64,000 nt of DNA from Corynebacterium epidermidicanis (GTDB lineage: Bacteria > Actinomycetota > Actinomycetes > Mycobacteriales > Mycobacteriaceae): contig NZ_CP011541.1 in the NCBI RefSeq assembly GCF_001021025.1, positions 806,001 through 870,000 on the forward strand, written 5' to 3'. How positions within the stretch are numbered: position 1 is the first letter of the stretch; every line of letters begins with the position of its first letter. This document shows positions 63,977-64,000 of the stretch, in pieces. The notes beneath the pieces were generated by a model, which worked only from the letters and a program-made list of their open reading frames with translations, ran no database searches and was not told the DNA's origin. The translations under genes and the position numbers were made by a program.

Positions 63977-64000
63977 TTACTCTGCGGACTCTTCAGCCTT
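63977..64000 (-). CDS. rplY: 50S ribosomal protein L25 (general stress protein Ctc), last codons only
   Basis: Only the final seven codons and stop are in the window, KAEESAE on the minus strand. Acidic ends of this type are common in actinobacterial L25, and L25 precedes pth in related genomes. The call rests almost entirely on that gene order. Confidence 0.5.
   Translation of the reverse strand, partial: KAEESAE

Overview
The window is a chromosomal segment of a Corynebacterium species (Actinobacteria, fairly high G+C). The evidence is the gene content and order: Rpf2/RpfB, MmpL-type transporters, an actinobacterial O-mannosyltransferase, BetP, GapB, MprAB-PepD, and the run galU - moeA-like - rimJ - three-TM membrane protein. 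This matches the order I recall from C. glutamicum and partly M. tuberculosis. I saw no tRNA, rRNA, CRISPR array, insertion sequence or prophage.

Layout. 1-2 kb: end of a CoA-transferase operon (A subunit cut by the window edge) and a thioesterase-like gene. 2-5.2 kb, minus strand: etfB-etfA followed by a membrane cytochrome b-like gene overlapping etfA. 5.6-10 kb: two ribosomal-protein clusters (rpmB-rpmG-rpsN-rpsR, and rpmE-rpmF) flank a copper module, copA-csoR, with a clear CsoR-type operator. 10.5-15.2 kb: envelope-stress block mprA-mprB-pepD-moaB. 15.3-22.8 kb: mscL, a SAF protein, 5-formyl-THF cyclo-ligase, galU, the moeA-like glp, rimJ, the glpR-like membrane gene, doxX and a zinc-finger membrane protein. 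22.8-35.3 kb: pmt, rsmI, betP, metG, tatD, rpf2, ksgA, ispE and an ABC-F ATPase. 35.7-37.5 kb: a membrane alpha/beta hydrolase.

37.5-43.4 kb is the accessory island and the most interesting part. It is a translationally coupled three-gene operon: an adenine-type DNA methyltransferase, an SF2 DEAD/DEAH ATPase and a GIY-YIG (T5orf172-like) nuclease. The architecture recalls the ATP-dependent CglI/NgoAVII restriction systems (methyltransferase + ATPase + nuclease), but with a GIY-YIG nuclease and a different methyltransferase class. Part of the methyltransferase's presumed target-recognition region is AT-rich.

43.4-58.4 kb: ABM-fold monooxygenase, ppk2, pnuC, a TetR regulator, a first MmpL transporter with a tandem-palindrome operator, a 3-hydroxyisobutyryl-CoA hydrolase-like gene, a hypothetical gene, a GAP-family membrane protein, a GntR/YtrA regulator with its own palindrome, a DUF1648/DUF5808-like membrane protein, a second MmpL transporter, and a DUF3558-like lipoprotein overlapping a Gly/Ala-rich PPE/WXG-like protein. 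58.4-64 kb: prfC, nitronate monooxygenase, gapB, a 96-nt imperfect inverted repeat, a small membrane gene broken by one base in a homopolymer, pth, and the last codons of rplY.

Functional calls rest on motifs, length and neighbours read by eye; no database search was run. Start codons were moved inward from the longest possible reading frame wherever a ribosome-binding site, a -10 element or family knowledge favoured it. Several genes show a TANNNT hexamer 7-10 nt before the start codon and are probably leaderless.
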